A stretch of DNA of 64,000 nucleotides from Chloroflexota bacterium (lineage in GTDB: Bacteria > Chloroflexota > Anaerolineae > Aggregatilineales > Phototrophicaceae). The position numbers were made by a program, and so were the translations under genes. Below are positions 16,728-25,353 of this stretch, one piece after another. How positions within the stretch are numbered: the first letter of the stretch is position 1; every line of letters begins with the position of its first letter. The DNA lies in assembly GCA_011523615.1 (NCBI GenBank), contig WTGJ01000008.1, positions 1 through 64,000 of the forward strand, written 5' to 3'. The notes under the pieces were generated by a model, which was not told where the DNA came from, made no database searches, and saw nothing but the letters and a program-made list of their open reading frames with translations.

Positions 16728-17891
16728 ATGACCGAAGAAAGGGATCACCACAGGGCGGTTGGCCCGCACGCCAACCGTGAGTTTTCGCCGATTGAGCCCG
16801 CGCGCAATCTGGCGAACAAGCGTCGGCTGCAGGCGGCCCAGCAGGAGATCACGCAGGTGCCCCTGAGGCAGCTGGGCGAGGCGATCGACGCCGCTTACCA
16901 CGAAGACGCCGAATTTCGGGCCACGCACCCGGTGAATGATGTCGTCGGTCGCGCGGCGATCGAGCGTGAATTTTGGCGGCCTTTGCGGCACGCACTGCCG
17001 GATGCTGAACGGCGCGAGCACATCCTGGTCGGCGGCAGGTATCAGGGAAGGGAGCTGGTTGCCTCTTTGGGCCAGTATGTCGGCACCTTTGCCCGGGATT
17101 GGAATGGCCTGCCGGCGACGGGCCAACCCCTGGTGGTGCGCTATTGCGAAGCGCACGAATGGGCGGAGGGTTGGATCCGCCGCAGTTGGGTGCACCTGGA
17201 TCATCTGGACATTATGCGGCAGGTGGGTTATTGGCCGATTGCGCCGAGTTTGGGCAGCGAGGGCGGTTGGTTGCCGCCGCAGATGAATGATGGGGTGGTC
17301 CTCACACAGCAAGATGATGCGGTATCGCGGCGCTGCTTTGCGCTGGTGATGGCCATGCACACCGCGCTGGGGGATTACAGCGGCCGGCCGCCCACGCGTG
17401 AAGTGCTGGACGAGATGGTGCAGGTGCGCTTCTGGCACCCGCAGTTCATGTGGTATGGCCCGGCGGGGCTCGGCACGACGCGTGGGCTGCGCGGCTTTGA
17501 GGATTACCATCAGATCCCTTTCCTGGCGGCCTTTCCGGACCGTGGCAAACGGCGCGCCGGTGAGGAAGCTTACAGCGGGCATTACATCCGCATCGCCGAC
17601 GGTCGATTCGTGGTCACCGGTGGCTGGGGGCATTTGGTCGCGACGCATACGGGTGGCGGATTGCTGGGGCTGGCAGCGACCGGTCGCACGGTGAAGATGC
17701 GCGTGATGGATTTTTACCGCTGTGAGTTGGCAGAAGACGGAGATGGCGAAAGAGACTGGCTTCGCGAGAATTGGGTGCCGATCGATATCCCGCACGTCCT
17801 CCATCAACTGGGAGTGGATATTTTCGGGCGGATGCGCCATCAGCACCGCCAGAATCAAGCACTCCGCGCGAGCGAATTCCTGGTGCGTTGA
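16728..17891 (+). CDS. SnoaL-like two-domain protein
   Basis: About 387 residues and a full-length paralogue of the partial gene at base 1. The N-terminal domain contains HPVNDVVGRAAIEREFWRPL and the C-terminal domain FWHPQFMWYGPAGLGTTRGL, with the shared end ASEFLVR. The ATG at 16728 is preferred over a GTG at 16713 because of the purine-rich GGAAGGTGGGAG before it. The stop is one base from the GTG of the GMC oxidoreductase, so the two are coupled. The SnoaL fold suggests binding or isomerising a small metabolite, possibly the substrate or product of that oxidoreductase (inference). Confidence 0.8.
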   Translation: MTEERDHHRAVGPHANREFSPIEPARNLANKRRLQAAQQEITQVPLRQLGEAIDAAYHEDAEFRATHPVNDVVGRAAIEREFWRPLRHALPDAERREHILVGGRYQGRELVASLGQYVGTFARDWNGLPATGQPLVVRYCEAHEWAEGWIRRSWVHLDHLDIMRQVGYWPIAPSLGSEGGWLPPQMNDGVVLTQQDDAVSRRCFALVMAMHTALGDYSGRPPTREVLDEMVQVRFWHPQFMWYGPAGLGTTRGLRGFEDYHQIPFLAAFPDRGKRRAGEEAYSGHYIRIADGRFVVTGGWGHLVATHTGGGLLGLAATGRTVKMRVMDFYRCELAEDGDGERDWLRENWVPIDIPHVLHQLGVDIFGRMRHQHRQNQALRASEFLVR

Positions 17892-17892
17892 C

Positions 17893-19389
17893 GTGGAACG
17901 GAGAACTTACGACCACCTGGTCATCGGTGCTGGCAGCGCCGGTTGCGTGGTGGCGGCTCGGTTGGCGCAAGCGGGGCGGCGCGTGGCCCTCATCGAGGCG
18001 GGGCCGCTGGAAGAGCAGAACGAAGACATCTTGAACCTGGGCCGTTGGCCGGAACTGATCGGCGGGCCGCTGGATTACGATTTCGCCATCGAGCCGCAGC
18101 CCCGGGGCAACAGCGCGTTTCGCCACCCCCGTGGCCGGGTGCTCGGCGGGACGGGCTCTTTGAATACTTGCATCGCCTTCATCCCAGCGGACGGCGATTT
18201 TCAGCGCTGGGTAGCCGCTGGCGGGGTCGGTTGGTCGGCGGCGGAAGTGGCGCCTCATTATGAGCGCGTACTGGCGACTCTGGGGCTGGAGCTGGCCGAC
18301 CTGGATAACCCCTTGAGCGCGGCCTTTGTATCGGCGGCGGAGGCGGCAGGCTTGCCTCGGGTTGATTTCGCGGGGGCGAAGATGCAGCCCGGCGTCGGCC
18401 CCGCCCCTTTCAATCGACAGGGCGATCGCCGCCGTTCCACCGCCATCGCTTATCTGCTGCCCCTGTCACGATGGTCCGGTGGCGCTCATTTGCACATCCT
18501 GCCGGAGCGGCCGGTGCTGCGTCTGCTCTTTGAGGGCGATCGCGCCATCGGCGTTGCGACTCATGCCGGGGAAATCTTTGCCGAAGGCGCCATCATCCTC
18601 TGTGCCGGCGCGTTCCATACGCCGCAGTTGTTGCTCCTTTCTGGGATCGGCCCGGCAGACGAACTGCAAGCGCTGGGGATCCGGCCCTATCTTGATCTAC
18701 CGGGCGTAGGGGAAAACTTGCAAGACCATCCGGAAACCACCATCGGCTGGCAAACGAAGCGTCCGCCGCCCCCGAACGCGATCCGCGTCTGGGAGGTAGT
18801 GCTCTTCGCCGCCCTCGATGAAGGGTTGGCGCCGCAACTGATGATGCATATGGGACCGAATCTCGTCGACGGCTACGCACGCCAGGCGGGTTTCCCGAGC
18901 GCGGAATGGGGTTTTTCGGTCACGCCGAATGTCATGCAAGCGCAGAGCCGTGGCCGTGTATCCTTGCGTTCGGCCGACCCAGCCGCAGCCCCGAAGATTG
19001 ATTTCCGCTATTTTCAAGATGGGGGGCGGGACGAGGCGGTGCTGGTGGACGGGTTGCGGCTGGCGCGGGAGATCGCCGCCCAGGAGCCATTGCGCGAATG
19101 GATCGACCGTGAGCTTTTCCCCGGGCCGAAATGGCAAAGCGACGCTGCGCTCAGTCGTTACGCCCGTCAAGTTTCCGCTTCGGTCTACCACCCGGTGGGC
19201 AGTTGTCGCCTCGGCTTGTCGGTGGAAGAGGGAGCGGTGGTGGACCCGCAGTTGCGGCTGCACGGCCTGGCGAATCTATACGTGGCGGATGCTTCGGTCT
19301 TTCCCTTGCACGTGGGCGTGAACCCGAATTTGACCGTCGCCATGATCGGGGAGCGTTGTGCGGAGTGGGTGTTGGGCGGCGTTCCCTGA
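17893..19389 (+). CDS. GMC-family FAD-dependent oxidoreductase
   Basis: About 498 residues of the glucose-methanol-choline oxidoreductase family. The FAD-binding GAGSAG is at residues 12-17, the signature PRGRVLGGTGSLN follows near residue 85, the second signature is AGAFHTPQLLLLSGIGP, and the C-terminal active-site region is VYHPVGSCRLG and HVGVNPNLT. Members oxidise alcohols such as choline, sugars or alkanols to aldehydes or acids. The GTG at 17893 is used because the FAD motif must follow closely. There is no twin-arginine or Sec signal, so it is cytoplasmic. It is coupled to the SnoaL-like gene upstream and faces an importer operon on the opposite strand. Confidence 0.92.
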   Translation: MERRTYDHLVIGAGSAGCVVAARLAQAGRRVALIEAGPLEEQNEDILNLGRWPELIGGPLDYDFAIEPQPRGNSAFRHPRGRVLGGTGSLNTCIAFIPADGDFQRWVAAGGVGWSAAEVAPHYERVLATLGLELADLDNPLSAAFVSAAEAAGLPRVDFAGAKMQPGVGPAPFNRQGDRRRSTAIAYLLPLSRWSGGAHLHILPERPVLRLLFEGDRAIGVATHAGEIFAEGAIILCAGAFHTPQLLLLSGIGPADELQALGIRPYLDLPGVGENLQDHPETTIGWQTKRPPPPNAIRVWEVVLFAALDEGLAPQLMMHMGPNLVDGYARQAGFPSAEWGFSVTPNVMQAQSRGRVSLRSADPAAAPKIDFRYFQDGGRDEAVLVDGLRLAREIAAQEPLREWIDRELFPGPKWQSDAALSRYARQVSASVYHPVGSCRLGLSVEEGAVVDPQLRLHGLANLYVADASVFPLHVGVNPNLTVAMIGERCAEWVLGGVP

Positions 19390-19414
19390 TTGGGCGGAGA
19401 ACCGCTAGAGCAGG

Positions 19415-20248
19415 TTAGCCCTTGACGGCGCCCATGGTCATGCCGGCGACGATGCGCCGTTGCATGAAGAGAGAGAAGAGGATGACGGGCAGGGAATACA
19501 ACGTGCCGATGGCCGTCATCGGTCCCCAATCCAGGCCGTATTGGGTCTTGAATTCAGCGATGACGATGGGGGCGGTTTTGGCTTTGACGCTGGTCAACAG
19601 GAGGGCGTAGAGGAATTCGTTCCAGGAAGCCAGGAAGCAGAAGATCGCTGTCACCAATATCCCACCAGTAGTGACGGGAATGATGACACGGATCAATGCG
19701 CCCAATCGCGAACAGCCATCGACGCGCGCGGCGTCTTCCAATTCCGGCGGGATGGCTTCCAGGAAACCGGCCAGTAGCCAAATGGCCAGGGGTAGGCTGA
19801 TGGTGGTATGAGCCAGGGAGACGGCGAACCAGCTATCGATCAGGTGGAAGTTCCGCATCAGGGCGAACAAGGGAATGGCGATCGCGATGTAAGGCACCAT
19901 GCGCGTGATCAGGGCGACGAGCAGGAAGATGCGCCCCGGACGGCTGCCGTTCCTCACCACCGCCCAGGCAGCCGGCACGGCCAGCAATAAGGCCAGCACA
20001 GTGCTCAGGACGCCGATGACAGCGCTATTCAAGAAGGCACGCGACACGCCGGGGTTTTGGCTGAGTCCGATGTAGCTATCCAGGCTGAACGTTTCGGGGA
20101 TGATGCGCGGCGGGATGGCGATGGCATCTGCGGGTGGTTTGAGCGAGGTCAACAGTAAATAGGCGTAGGGGCTGAGGTAGAGCAAGAGCACGAAGAGCAT
20201 CAGCGCGTAGAGCATGATGCGGCGGGGCTGCAGCGTGCGCTGGCTCAT
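19415..20248 (-). CDS. ABC sugar permease, MalG/UgpE type
   Basis: A 277-residue inner-membrane permease with the normal length for MalG. The first helix is MLYALMLFVLLLYLSPYAYL, the EAA loop is EDAARVDGCSRLGALIRVII, and it ends TMGAVKG. It overlaps the upstream MalF-type gene by four bases. It should pair with that protein, but the MalF-type gene looks eroded at its 5' end and no binding-protein gene remains in this operon, so the transporter may no longer work. Confidence 0.9.
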   Translation of the reverse strand: MSQRTLQPRRIMLYALMLFVLLLYLSPYAYLLLTSLKPPADAIAIPPRIIPETFSLDSYIGLSQNPGVSRAFLNSAVIGVLSTVLALLLAVPAAWAVVRNGSRPGRIFLLVALITRMVPYIAIAIPLFALMRNFHLIDSWFAVSLAHTTISLPLAIWLLAGFLEAIPPELEDAARVDGCSRLGALIRVIIPVTTGGILVTAIFCFLASWNEFLYALLLTSVKAKTAPIVIAEFKTQYGLDWGPMTAIGTLYSLPVILFSLFMQRRIVAGMTMGAVKG

Positions 20249-21105
20249 GAATCGCGCCGCCCTTGCACGGGGCGCCAGATGCTGAAGAAGGCCAGCAGGC
20301 TCAACAGCAGCAAGGCCAGCAGGAAGAGCGTGGCGATGGCCGAGGCGAAACCCACATCGCCGTAGCGGATCATGTTGCGGTAGATGTGCATGCTGAGCAC
20401 TTCGGAGGCGAAGCGCGGGCCGCCTTCGGTCTGCACCCAGATGATGTCGAAGGCGCGCGCGGCGTCGATGCCGCGGATGATGACGACCACCGCGATGACC
20501 GGGCGCAACAGCGGCAGCGTGATGTGGCGGAAGAGTTGCAGCACGCTGGCGCCGTCGATGCGGGCGGCCTCATTCAGCTCCCGCGGGATGTTTTGCAGGC
20601 CCGTGTAGAGCACCAGCGTGACGAAGGAAGTCGTCAGCCAGATATCGGGCAGGGTAACCGAGTAAAGGGCAATATCGCGATCACCGAGCCAGGCGATGTC
20701 GCTGGGTGCGCTGAGTAAGCCCAGGAAATGCAGGATATGGTTGACGATGCCGAAATTGTCGATGAGTAGAAAGCGCCAGAGCAGACCGGCGACGATGGGC
20801 GGAATCATCAACGGGAAGAGGAACAGGGTACGCATCAACTCCGAGCGGCGCCCCAGGTGGTTGAAGAGCAAGGCCATTAAGAAGCCCAGCGTGAACTCTA
20901 CGGTGAGGGCGATCAGGGTATAGCGCAGGGTGCGCTCGGCGGTGTCGATGACGCGTGAGGAAGTGAGCGCTCGCTGGAAGTTCTCGAGGCCGATGAAGAC
21001 GCGCTGGTGCGGCGTCATCAGGGCAACGTCGTAGAGGCTGTCGCGCAGCAGGGTCAACAGTGGGTAAGCGACGAAGACGAGGAGAAAGAGCGCGGCCGGC
21101 GCCAT
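20245..21105 (-). CDS. ABC sugar permease, MalF/UgpA type, 5'-eroded
   Basis: About 286 residues with six helices and the EAA loop NEAARIDGASVL. The first codon available (ATG at 21105) begins inside the first helix region as MAPAALFLLVFVAYPLL. The sequence just upstream still reads RFTLL in frame, the usual lead-in of this family, but then meets an in-frame TAA after only about five more non-homologous codons. There is no ribosome binding site before the ATG. The normal cytoplasmic N-terminus and start signals therefore appear to have been lost where the fibronectin-gene segment begins. Function is doubtful even though the rest of the frame is intact. Confidence 0.82.
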   Translation of the reverse strand: MAPAALFLLVFVAYPLLTLLRDSLYDVALMTPHQRVFIGLENFQRALTSSRVIDTAERTLRYTLIALTVEFTLGFLMALLFNHLGRRSELMRTLFLFPLMIPPIVAGLLWRFLLIDNFGIVNHILHFLGLLSAPSDIAWLGDRDIALYSVTLPDIWLTTSFVTLVLYTGLQNIPRELNEAARIDGASVLQLFRHITLPLLRPVIAVVVIIRGIDAARAFDIIWVQTEGGPRFASEVLSMHIYRNMIRYGDVGFASAIATLFLLALLLLSLLAFFSIWRPVQGRRDS

Positions 21106-21145
21106 CAGCAGGGTGAAACGTGTTTGGGAAATTGTTTAAGTATGT

Positions 21146-21174
21146 GCGCACCTTTTGTTTGGAACAAGGTGTGC
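21146..21174. promoter_or_regulatory. Inverted repeat upstream of fibronectin gene
   Basis: GCGCACCTT at 21146-21154 pairs with AAGGTGTGC at 21166-21174 with one G-T mismatch across an 11-base spacer. It overlaps the probable -35 region of the fibronectin gene promoter (a TATAAT hexamer lies at 21182-21187, with TTTGGA 18 bases upstream). It could be an operator or, read leftwards, the end of a cassette. No T-tract follows. Confidence 0.4.
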
Positions 21175-21181
21175 TTGCTAT

Positions 21182-21187
21182 TATAAT
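21182..21187 (+). promoter_or_regulatory. Consensus -10 box of the fibronectin-repeat gene
   Basis: A perfect TATAAT lies 32 bases before the ATG at 21220 in an AT-rich stretch (about 21175-21215) that contrasts with the GC-rich surroundings. The best -35 candidate is TTTGGA at 21158-21163, 18 bases upstream, which is weak. Confidence 0.5.
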
Positions 21188-21219
21188 AAAGGTAACAAAC
21201 AGTTAGAAATAAACCGCAG

Positions 21220-23109
21220 ATGAAACAGCCGCTCACCGTGGCAATTCTCCTCTTTCTGTTTGTCATTACCACGCTCACGCAAGCCCAAAACCCACGCCTG
21301 CCGACGCCCAGAAGCGTACGTGTTTCTGACACAACAGTCTCTTGGAGAGCGGTGCCGGCTGCCGGCGGCTACGAGTTGCGCTGGCGTTCCACTGGCGGCG
21401 CCTGGATGAAGGCCACCCTGCCCGCCAGCCAGACCCGCTTCACCATTCACAATCTCATCCCCAACGTCTATTATGCCGTGCAGGTTCGCGCTTTGGCAGC
21501 CCGCGCTTCCGATCTCCGCCACAGCCGCTGGAGCCGATCCCTGGCCCTGCTGCGCGCGGCAAACCCCACCGCCACGCCCAGCCCTACCGCAACTCCGTCG
21601 CCGACGCTATCCCCCACCGCGACCCCCACCCGGCCGCCCCGCGACCTGCCAACACCCGAGAACCTGCGCCTGCTGCGGAGCGACAGCGATGCCGGAAGCG
21701 CCACCATCGCCTGGCGGAGCATCAGGCGGGCGGTTGGCTACCGCCTGCGTTGGCGCCCCATCGGCGGCCGTTGGCGCGTCACGGACCTGCCCGCTGCTCC
21801 AACTCGCTATACCCTGACGAACCTGGCGCTGGCAAGAACCCATCAAGTGCAGGTGCGCGCGCTGGGCGATGGCGTGGTCAACGAGGCGCGCGGCCCCTGG
21901 AGCAAGACCCTGACCCTGCGCCTGCTGCCGCCCACGGCGACGCTCACTCACACGCCGACCACGACCTCGACTCAAGCGCCGACGCTGACGCCAACGAACA
22001 CGCTCACACCTACGTTCACCCCGAGTCCCACTCTCACACCGTCAAATACGCCGACAGCGACCCATATCCCGACGAACACCCCGACCCCTACCTACACCCC
22101 CACACCTACGTTCACCCCGCCGCCAACCCTCACGCCGACTCCGACAGCTATCCATACTCCAACGAATACGGCCACTCACACGCCGACGCTGACCCCGACG
22201 AATACACCGACATACACACCCTCGCCGACACTTACCCCGACCCAAACGCCGACTGCGACATGGACCCCAACTCAAACTTCGACAAACACGCCAACGCCGA
22301 CCTTTACACCCACTTACACCCCCTCACCCACGAACACGCCAACACCGACTCCAACCCACACACCGACCTTCACCCCAACGTCTACTCCCACACCCCTACC
22401 ACCGCCGAAGCCGCGGTTATCGGGCATCGAGATCACGCAGACGCAGATCACACTCCATTGGTTCGCTGCTGCCCGCGCAAAATTCTACGAGGTGCGGGGC
22501 GGGACGCTCAGCAACTGGACCGCGGTCGGCGCCGCCACGCAATACACCTTCAGCGGGCTCAGCGCCGATACCGAATACACCCTCCGCGTGCGCGCCATCA
22601 ATGCTGGCGGCGCCTCGTCACCGACATCGATCCGCGCCCGCACCCGCGCCCTGCCGACCGCTACGTCCACGCTGACCTTCACGCCGACACCTACCCCGAC
22701 CTTCACCCCCACCCATACGCCGACGTATACTCCCTCGCCGACCTACACACCAACACGGACCTTCACCCCGACGCTGACCCCCACTGCCACCTCTACACCG
22801 ACGTTTACCCCGACGCCCACGTTCACACCGACGCCTACATTCACCCCGACGTCCACCCCGAAACCGACGAAAAGACCGACCCAGCCCCCGCAGCCGCCAA
22901 CGGCAATTCCACCTCCAACGCAAAGTGCTATCACTGTGCACTATACAGAAGTGAAATTATTTGGCGTCGGGGGAATTTGCGGTAAACAGGAACGCCAATG
23001 CAAGAAGATTTGCTGGGCTTGGGATACTGATCAAAGTGACTGCTGGAATGTCAGTTGCGGGCCTTGGGGAGAAGTCATTCATATTTCCTGCCCTTCACCT
23101 GACGGTTGA
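21220..23109 (+). CDS. Secreted fibronectin-III protein with Thr-Pro linkers
   Basis: A 629-residue secreted protein. It has a signal peptide (LFLFVITTLTQAQ) and a first fibronectin-III domain (about residues 28-115; VSWRAVPAAGGYELRWRS). A short Thr-Pro linker leads to a second domain (about 145-230; YRLRWRPIGGRWRVTDL). Then come a Thr-Pro linker of about 155 residues, a third domain (about 395-480; FYEVRGGTLSNWTAVG), another Thr-Pro linker and a Cys-containing tail with six Cys in about 40 residues. Thr-Pro linkers are typical of Chloroflexota surface proteins and are probably glycosylated (known in similar linkers; inferred here). It is paralogous to the broken gene at 9657-11553. It interrupts a sugar importer operon of the opposite strand. 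Confidence 0.88.
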   Translation: MKQPLTVAILLFLFVITTLTQAQNPRLPTPRSVRVSDTTVSWRAVPAAGGYELRWRSTGGAWMKATLPASQTRFTIHNLIPNVYYAVQVRALAARASDLRHSRWSRSLALLRAANPTATPSPTATPSPTLSPTATPTRPPRDLPTPENLRLLRSDSDAGSATIAWRSIRRAVGYRLRWRPIGGRWRVTDLPAAPTRYTLTNLALARTHQVQVRALGDGVVNEARGPWSKTLTLRLLPPTATLTHTPTTTSTQAPTLTPTNTLTPTFTPSPTLTPSNTPTATHIPTNTPTPTYTPTPTFTPPPTLTPTPTAIHTPTNTATHTPTLTPTNTPTYTPSPTLTPTQTPTATWTPTQTSTNTPTPTFTPTYTPSPTNTPTPTPTHTPTFTPTSTPTPLPPPKPRLSGIEITQTQITLHWFAAARAKFYEVRGGTLSNWTAVGAATQYTFSGLSADTEYTLRVRAINAGGASSPTSIRARTRALPTATSTLTFTPTPTPTFTPTHTPTYTPSPTYTPTRTFTPTLTPTATSTPTFTPTPTFTPTPTFTPTSTPKPTKRPTQPPQPPTAIPPPTQSAITVHYTEVKLFGVGGICGKQERQCKKICWAWDTDQSDCWNVSCGPWGEVIHISCPSPDG

Positions 23110-23127
23110 ATTGTAGCATCTGTACAA

Positions 23128-23403
23128 TCATGGAGTGTTGCTGGGGTTTTCCTCACCATCCCAATGCATTTCGAGCACCAGTTTGCGCAGGTATTGCGGG
23201 GCGTAGCAGCGGGTGGTCATCCAGATGTGACGGATGCAACCCGCGCCTTCGATATCGGCCAGCACGTGCGTCTCGCCCGGCGCTACTACAGCGAAATCGC
23301 GGTTGGCGCCGCTTCGATCCCAGCTGGAGGCGCGCCGCGAGCGCACATTCCGCTTCACAAAAGGCAAGCCCGATAGTGGGCTGTTCGGTTGCCAGACGTC
23401 CAT
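23128..23403 (-). pseudogene. Truncated DUF2961 protein (N-terminal fragment)
   Basis: From the ATG at 23403 the minus strand reads MDVWQPNSPLSGLPFVKRNV, then RRASSWDRSGANRDF, APGETHVLADIEGAG and IRHIWMTT, ending at EMHWDGEENPS. These are the ordered N-terminal motifs of DUF2961, a family found with carbohydrate-degrading enzymes. The usual continuation (a PLGDFF-type motif and about 250 residues more) is absent: homology stops at about 23138 and a stop codon follows. The missing part lies exactly where the fibronectin gene begins on the other strand. This was probably the first gene of the importer operon now represented by 19415-21105. Confidence 0.75.
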
Positions 23404-23474
23404 ACGGAGCTCTCTCCCTACTCGTTCGGATGTGAGAAATGATTGTAATGGCGCGCCGCGGGTGCTGCTAGAAT

Positions 23475-24359
23475 TTACGGGATTTTGGGCTGGGTTGAGG
23501 CTTTGGTCAAACCGCAAAGGCGCTCGCTGAGCTGCCAGAGGCGGTGCGCGGCCGCGTCGACCTGCGCCCCTGGCGAGAGCCGCCCGGGCGCCCGGTCGGC
23601 GTAGTAGCCGCCGCTCTCGTGGGCCAACTCCGGCGCGGTCGCCAGCCAGACCAGCGTTTCCGCTCCTTTTTCCGGCGTCCGCATCAGCAGGGGCGCCAAC
23701 AGCCGCGTGAAGCGCCAGAGAAGGCCATTATGCTGCCAAAGGCCGGTGTTCACGACGCCCGGATGAACCGCGTTGGCCGTGACGCCCGTCTCCGCCAGCC
23801 GCCGTGCCAGTTCGCGCGTGAAGAGGATGTTGGCCAGTTTGGAGAAGCCGTAGGCTGTCGAGCCGCCCACGCCCCAGGATTTCTTCCCATCGATGTTGTC
23901 GAAATCGAAAGCGCCCGCCTGGCGATGCGCGGAGGAGGAGACATTGATCACCCGGGAAGGCGCGCTCCGCAGCAGCCATTCCTGCAGCAGGTTCGTCAGC
24001 AGGAAATAGCTGAGGTGATTCAGGGCGAAGGTGCGTTCGAAGCCTTCGGCCGTCTCTTCCCGTTGCGGGAAGAAAGCGCCGGCGTTATTCAGCAATACGT
24101 CGAGGCGTTCGTAGCGTTCCTGGAATGCCGCCGCCAGTTGGCGCACTCCGGATAGCAGCGAGAGATCGGCCAGCAAACCGGCCACGGCCTCGTTGCCGCT
24201 GGCGTGACGGATTTGAGCGACGGTCGCTTCTGTACGCCGGGCGTCGCGCCCGACCAGCGCGACGGTCGCGCCGGCCCGCGCCAGCTCCAAAGCGGCGACG
24301 CGGCCGATGCCGTTGGTGGCGCCGGTGATGAGCACCACCTTGCCCGCCATAGTCGTCAT
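23475..24359 (-). CDS. Short-chain dehydrogenase/reductase (retinol dehydrogenase-like)
   Basis: A 294-residue SDR. The cofactor motif TGATNGIG is at about residues 13-20, NNAG near 91, the catalytic Ser in VINVSSSAHRQ, and YGFSK supplies the Tyr and Lys. The insert after the catalytic Ser (FDFDNIDGKKSWG) is typical of the WWOX/retinol-dehydrogenase branch. Likely an NADP-linked reductase of a hydrophobic or unknown carbonyl. The gene stands alone; it is on the same strand as, but more than 100 bases from, the next gene upstream. Confidence 0.9.
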   Translation of the reverse strand: MTTMAGKVVLITGATNGIGRVAALELARAGATVALVGRDARRTEATVAQIRHASGNEAVAGLLADLSLLSGVRQLAAAFQERYERLDVLLNNAGAFFPQREETAEGFERTFALNHLSYFLLTNLLQEWLLRSAPSRVINVSSSAHRQAGAFDFDNIDGKKSWGVGGSTAYGFSKLANILFTRELARRLAETGVTANAVHPGVVNTGLWQHNGLLWRFTRLLAPLLMRTPEKGAETLVWLATAPELAHESGGYYADRAPGRLSPGAQVDAAAHRLWQLSERLCGLTKASTQPKIP

Positions 24360-24474
24360 GTTTTCACTTTCTCATTTCCAGTAGGATGGCTGAGCGCACC
24401 TGTAATCGGAGATGCACCTTAGCCCTGCGGTACCCTGCTGTCAATCGTGGGCGGATGGTCGGACAGGTAGCGCC

Positions 24475-25353
24475 TCAGCCGAAGAGTCGTTTTAAGGTGC
24501 CGACCGAAGCGCGGAAGCCATCCTCAAAACAGCCATCCGTAGTAGGGCGGTAGACGCTCTCCAGCGAGATCACGCCGGGGTAGCCATCCTGTTTCAGTTC
24601 TCTGGCGATTTCCGGCAGGTGAGGCGCCATATCACCCGTGCCCAGCTCCGCACAATCGACGCGAGCACGGGGGATGCAGACCCGCACGTCCTTGATGTGC
24701 AGGTGGCCCAGCAAGGATTCTGCTTCGCCGCTCAGCGCGGCATAACCATCCGGCCAGGCGGGCTCGTCCCCGTAGAGGCTGTTGGCGGGGTCCCAGAGCA
24801 GGCGCAAGTGGCGCGAACCGAGTTCTTCGATCAGTTTGCGGCCGAGCCAGGCGGAATGGATCATGGCGTTGTTGCCGGTCTCGACGACCAGCGTGATGCC
24901 TTCCTGTTCGGCGATGCGCACTGCGGGCGCCATGCGCTTCACGAGCCGGCCCCAGGCTTCGTCAGCTACGACCCACTCTTCGGCGCCGTTACCGCCAAAG
25001 AGGATCATCTCTTTGCGGAAGCTCATCACGCGGACCAGCGGGCAATCCAGGCGTTGGGCGAAGGCGATGCAGCGGCGCAGGGCGGCCAGCTGCGCGCGCC
25101 AGGGGGCATCATCCGTTTCGAGCGCTTCCAGGGAAAGACCGGCGAAGATATGGCGCGAGATGCAGGAAACGCGGACGCCATGTGCAGCCAGGAGCGAGGC
25201 GACGTGCGCTGTTTCCCCTTCATCCAGATCGCCCACTTCTTTCGCGCCGATGAATTGCAATTCGGCATATTCCAGCTCGTGTTCGTTCATCACGGCCAGC
25301 GCGTGACTCAGTTCGCGGCTGATGCCATCGGTGATCACGCCCAGCTTCGTCAT
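24475..25353 (-). CDS. Sugar phosphate isomerase/epimerase-like TIM-barrel protein
   Basis: About 292 residues of the xylose-isomerase-like TIM-barrel (AP endonuclease 2) superfamily. Metal-ligand type segments are LVVETGNNAMIHSAW, LRLLWDPANSLY, LLGHLHIKDVR and ISLESVYRP. The ATG at 25353 overlaps the stop of the upstream dehydrogenase by four bases, so a longer in-frame extension is rejected. It is coupled to the beta-hydroxyacid dehydrogenase, suggesting a short route for a sugar acid or polyol. The specific reaction (isomerase or epimerase) cannot be told from sequence alone. Confidence 0.85.
   Translation of the reverse strand: MTKLGVITDGISRELSHALAVMNEHELEYAELQFIGAKEVGDLDEGETAHVASLLAAHGVRVSCISRHIFAGLSLEALETDDAPWRAQLAALRRCIAFAQRLDCPLVRVMSFRKEMILFGGNGAEEWVVADEAWGRLVKRMAPAVRIAEQEGITLVVETGNNAMIHSAWLGRKLIEELGSRHLRLLWDPANSLYGDEPAWPDGYAALSGEAESLLGHLHIKDVRVCIPRARVDCAELGTGDMAPHLPEIARELKQDGYPGVISLESVYRPTTDGCFEDGFRASVGTLKRLFG

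Noticed and set aside
21342-22985. Second plus-strand frame of 547 codons within the fibronectin gene
   Set aside because: The Thr-Pro-coding repeat (ACNCCN units) stays open in other frames by its base pattern, giving His/Asp/Tyr-rich text with no signal peptide or domain.
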